A stretch of 9,637 nucleotides of DNA from Spirochaeta sp. (GTDB lineage Bacteria > Spirochaetota > Spirochaetia > Spirochaetales_E > Spirochaetaceae_B). The translations under genes were made by a program, and so were the position numbers. Below are positions 7,965 through 9,637 of this stretch, one piece after another (the stretch's first letter is position 1; each line of letters begins with the position of its first letter). The stretch lies in contig JAUUYD010000054.1 in the NCBI GenBank assembly GCA_030590585.1, positions 1 through 9,637 on the forward strand, in the 5' to 3' direction. Under the pieces are notes generated by a model, which was not told where the DNA came from, made no database searches, and saw only the letters and a list, made by a program, of their open reading frames with translations.

Positions 7965-8935
7965 TCCGCCTCTCCCGTTACCGGCATGGAAACAGCCGGT
8001 TTCTTTACTTTCTTTTTCGCAGATGGAAACCATTCATCCAGGAGGCTTGCGAAGGTGTTGCCGATTAACAGACCAAAACTGACACCTTCAGGAAAGAGTG
8101 AGAAGATACGTATGGCCGCCGATACCCCGCCGACCACTATCCCGAAAACCCACTGTGATCCGGGTTTTTTCGGTGCCGTAACCGGATCGGTTACCATGAA
8201 GACCGTGATAAAGAGCAGGCTTCCTGAGAGCATGGAAGCAATCGGAGGAAATGGCATTGAACTGCCTGCAGGAGAAATCCCCGCAGCCCATAACGCAATA
8301 GTAACGGCAGAAAAACTTAAAAGAGTGGATATCATGATTTTCCAGCTTGCCGTTTTTGTATAAATCAGATAAATGCCGGCCAGGACAATCAGGATAATGA
8401 CACTTTCCCCCAGGGCTCCCATACGGAAACCTGTAATAAGATCGAGAAGGTCTGGCGCAATGCCTTCCTTCATATCCATAAGGGGTGTGGCAGCCGTAGC
8501 AGTATCAACAGAAGTACCAAAACCGAAGTTCCAGGGCATCCCCGGCTTCCAGGGTTCAATAAAACTCCGCTGCATACCGTCGGGAAATGCAACGTAGACG
8601 AAAAGCCGGCCGGCAATTGCCGGATTGAAAATATTCCGGCCGAATCCTCCGAAGATATTTTTTGCAAATACCACTCCGAAGATTATCCCGATGGCAGCAA
8701 TCCAGAGAGGAACCGCCGGGGGCATGGAAAGAGCATAAAGAGCACAGCTGACAAGAACCGCCTCGCTGACTTTCTTACCCCTGGGTTTTGTAAAGATATA
8801 TTCGGATAAAATACCGAACAGAAAGACCGTTGCCGTTATCGTCAAACTTCTCCAACCATAAAGAAGAATTGAAAAGGCGAAAATCGGGATGAGGGAGTAC
8901 ACAACTCTCCTCATCATCAATTGCTTCTGGAACAC
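7961..8935 (-). CDS. nqrB: Na+-translocating NADH:quinone reductase subunit B (covalent FMN, core membrane subunit)
   Basis: Core multi-helix subunit of Na+-NQR, involved in Na+ translocation and quinone reduction and carrying covalent FMN and riboflavin in the characterised enzyme. It has 324 residues against about 410 in Vibrio. Signatures: GVVFAKNIFGGFGRNIFNPA (87-106), the flavinylation motif DTATAAT with acceptor Thr150 (usual form DxxSGAT, so Ala replaces Gly at 148), FMVTDPVTAP (246-255) and IRIFSLFPEG (275-284). The long hydrophilic N-terminus and part of the first periplasmic loop of classical NqrB are missing. It starts at GTG 8935, with AAGGGG 8 nt upstream; the in-frame ATGs at residues 7-8 are the alternative. 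It is the first gene of the operon, with no nqrA before it. RnfD is the alternative family, but nqrC-F downstream, and nqrF in particular, fix this as Nqr. Confidence 0.92.
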   Translation of the reverse strand: MFQKQLMMRRVVYSLIPIFAFSILLYGWRSLTITATVFLFGILSEYIFTKPRGKKVSEAVLVSCALYALSMPPAVPLWIAAIGIIFGVVFAKNIFGGFGRNIFNPAIAGRLFVYVAFPDGMQRSFIEPWKPGMPWNFGFGTSVDTATAATPLMDMKEGIAPDLLDLITGFRMGALGESVIILIVLAGIYLIYTKTASWKIMISTLLSFSAVTIALWAAGISPAGSSMPFPPIASMLSGSLLFITVFMVTDPVTAPKKPGSQWVFGIVVGGVSAAIRIFSLFPEGVSFGLLIGNTFASLLDEWFPSAKKKVKKPAVSMPVTGEAE

Positions 8936-8960
8936 AGATAAGACCCCTTGAATTTCAATA

Positions 8961-8989
8961 TAAATATCGAATACTTGAGGTAATTACAA
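8961..8989 (-). promoter_or_regulatory. Candidate sigma-70-type promoter of the nqrB operon
   Basis: Read on the - strand, TTGTAA (8989-8984) and TATTTA (8966-8961) are separated by exactly 17 bp, about 25 bp ahead of the nqrB GTG. The -35 element falls inside the outer arm of the first palindromic repeat, so a protein bound there would compete with RNA polymerase. Matches to consensus are moderate, in AT-rich DNA where chance matches are common. Confidence 0.45.
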
Positions 8990-9050
8990 AAATCAAATAT
9001 TTTTGGAATTACCCGGACTTTTTTAGAATACTTATTTTATTATTGATTAA
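8977..9050. repeat. Palindromic repeat unit, copy 1
   Basis: The unit begins GAGGTAATTAC and contains an inverted repeat: left arm GTAATTACAAAAAT (8980-8993), 5-nt loop, right arm ATTTTTGGAATTAC (8999-9012), 13 of 14 positions complementary. The palindrome is followed by an AT-rich tail with TTTAGAAT and TTATTTTATTATT. It is copied 110 bp downstream. Position in the divergent intergenic region, overlapping the nqrB promoter candidate, suggests an operator; a small mobile or RNA-level hairpin element is the alternative. Confidence 0.85.
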
Positions 9051-9056
9051 GAAACC

Positions 9057-9074
9057 AGGTGATTCCACCTTTTT
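9057..9074 (+). other. Short hairpin followed by a T-run between the two repeats
   Basis: AGGTG (9057-9061) and CACCT (9066-9070) form a 5-bp stem with a 4-nt loop, followed by T residues to 9074. The shape resembles a weak intrinsic terminator or attenuator for rightward transcription. The stem is short and there is no known upstream transcript on this strand, so it may be chance. Confidence 0.25.
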
Positions 9075-9086
9075 GATGATATTGGA

Positions 9087-9157
9087 GAGGTAATTACAAA
9101 AATCAGGAGTTTTTGGAATTACTCAGACCTTTAGAATGCATATTTTATTATTTAATT
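9087..9157. repeat. Palindromic repeat unit, copy 2
   Basis: Second copy of the unit at 8977, offset by 110 bp. The left arm GTAATTACAAAAAT (9090-9103) is identical and the right arm TTTTTGGAATTAC (9110-9122) is shared, while the central bases differ (CAGGAG against CAAATA). The tail is also conserved (TTTAGAAT, TATTTTATTATT) with a 2-bp deletion between palindrome and tail. The copy lies about 50 bp ahead of the RseC-like gene, so the two copies sit one near each divergent gene. Confidence 0.85.
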
Positions 9158-9204
9158 AATACGTTTCAAGCAATATATTATTACAAGCAGATTCGGAGGA
9201 TACG

Positions 9205-9637
9205 ATGATACGTAAAGCAATTGTCGCCGCTGTCGGTGATTCATGGATAGATCTACTCAGCCTGGATGAGGTGGAGAAGGAGCATGATGATTCCTGCGGC
9301 GGGGGTGGAAACTGTGGATCTTCCGGATGCGGCTGCAGGGTCAGCGGTCATCCGTTTCGGGCTGCAGTTCCGAAGAACATCGAACTCAAATCCGGGGACA
9401 CAGTGGAAGTTTCGGCTTCATCAACCCGTGCCCTTGGTGCATCGATGGCGATACTGGGAGCTCCGATTCTTGCCGCAACAGCAGGGTGGTTCTTTGTCGA
9501 AAATGTTTTCCCGGCTTCCGCAGATTCGTTAAAAGCCGGCGGGGCCGCGCTGGGGCTTATTACAGGGGGAGGTCTGATTGTTTTACTCGGCAGCCTGAGA
9601 AAGGGGCGAAAATTACCGGAAATTACATCAGTTCTGG
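9205..9637 (+). CDS. RseC/MucC-like (SoxR-reducing family) Cys-rich membrane protein, 3'-truncated
   Basis: 144 codons are visible with no stop, so the gene continues past the window. The ATG has GGAGG 5 nt upstream. The N-terminal cytoplasmic part carries a Gly-rich cysteine cluster (Cys31, Cys37, Cys42, Cys44) that could bind metal or an Fe-S centre. Then comes a stretch ending in LKSGDTVEVSA, matching the pre-membrane part of RseC proteins, and two transmembrane helices (about 78-103 and 111-133) followed by a basic segment. Family knowledge: RseC acts in sigma-E control and SoxR reduction in enterobacteria, and its relatives often lie next to rnf genes. Here it is divergent from nqr and may share its control region. 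The family call rests on architecture and short motifs rather than strong identity, and the Cys spacing is not the classical one. Confidence 0.65.
   Translation, partial: MIRKAIVAAVGDSWIDLLSLDEVEKEHDDSCGGGGNCGSSGCGCRVSGHPFRAAVPKNIELKSGDTVEVSASSTRALGASMAILGAPILAATAGWFFVENVFPASADSLKAGGAALGLITGGGLIVLLGSLRKGRKLPEITSVL

Noticed and set aside
7965..8033. Longer N-terminus for nqrC
   Set aside because: The extension lies inside nqrB and places a hydrophilic Cys-containing stretch ahead of the anchor; the ATG overlapping the nqrB stop is better supported.
8602..8620. GCCGGCCGGC palindrome inside nqrB
   Set aside because: It is a GC-rich coding stretch over Gly/Arg/Ala codons; no second copy or regulatory context supports a function.
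9266..9532. 88-codon open frame on the + strand
   Set aside because: It is a different frame within the RseC-like gene, lacking a ribosome site; the frame starting at 9205 has GGAGG, a Cys cluster and two membrane helices.

Overview
The window looks like a chromosomal segment of a free-living spirochaete-type bacterium. That placement is an inference from gene content: HAMP-GAF-SpoIIE phosphatases in tandem, an Nqr-type respiratory cluster and an RseC-like protein. No rRNA or other marker gene confirms it. Coding density is very high, junctions are tight (4-nt and 1-nt overlaps), and I see no insertion sequence, CRISPR array, tRNA or phage gene.

Left part (1-3998, + strand): two adjacent genes, overlapping as ATGA, encode paralogous membrane-anchored sensor phosphatases (sensor region, transmembrane helix, HAMP, GAF, SpoIIE-type PP2C). 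The first is cut by the window edge and carries a Glu where the catalytic domain normally has a metal-binding Asp. The second is complete and has the usual acidic residues.

Middle and right part (3976-8935, - strand): a seven-gene operon transcribed leftward in the order nqrB, nqrC, nqrD, nqrE, nqrF, an unrecognised 150-residue protein, and an HdeD/DUF308 membrane protein. NqrB-F are five of the six subunits of the Na+-translocating NADH:quinone oxidoreductase: NqrF takes NADH electrons through FAD and a 2Fe-2S centre, NqrD/E hold the intramembrane cysteines, and NqrB/C carry covalent FMN. nqrA, normally the first gene, is not in front of nqrB. NqrC has Ser in place of the usual Thr at its flavin attachment motif. 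The last operon gene runs 23 bp into the 3' end of the second phosphatase gene, tail to tail.

Right edge (8936-9637): a 269-bp AT-rich divergent intergenic region holds two near-identical palindromic repeat units exactly 110 bp apart. The unit closer to nqrB overlaps its best promoter candidate, which suggests an operator pair. Beyond it a Cys-rich, two-helix RseC/MucC-like gene starts on the + strand and runs out of the window.
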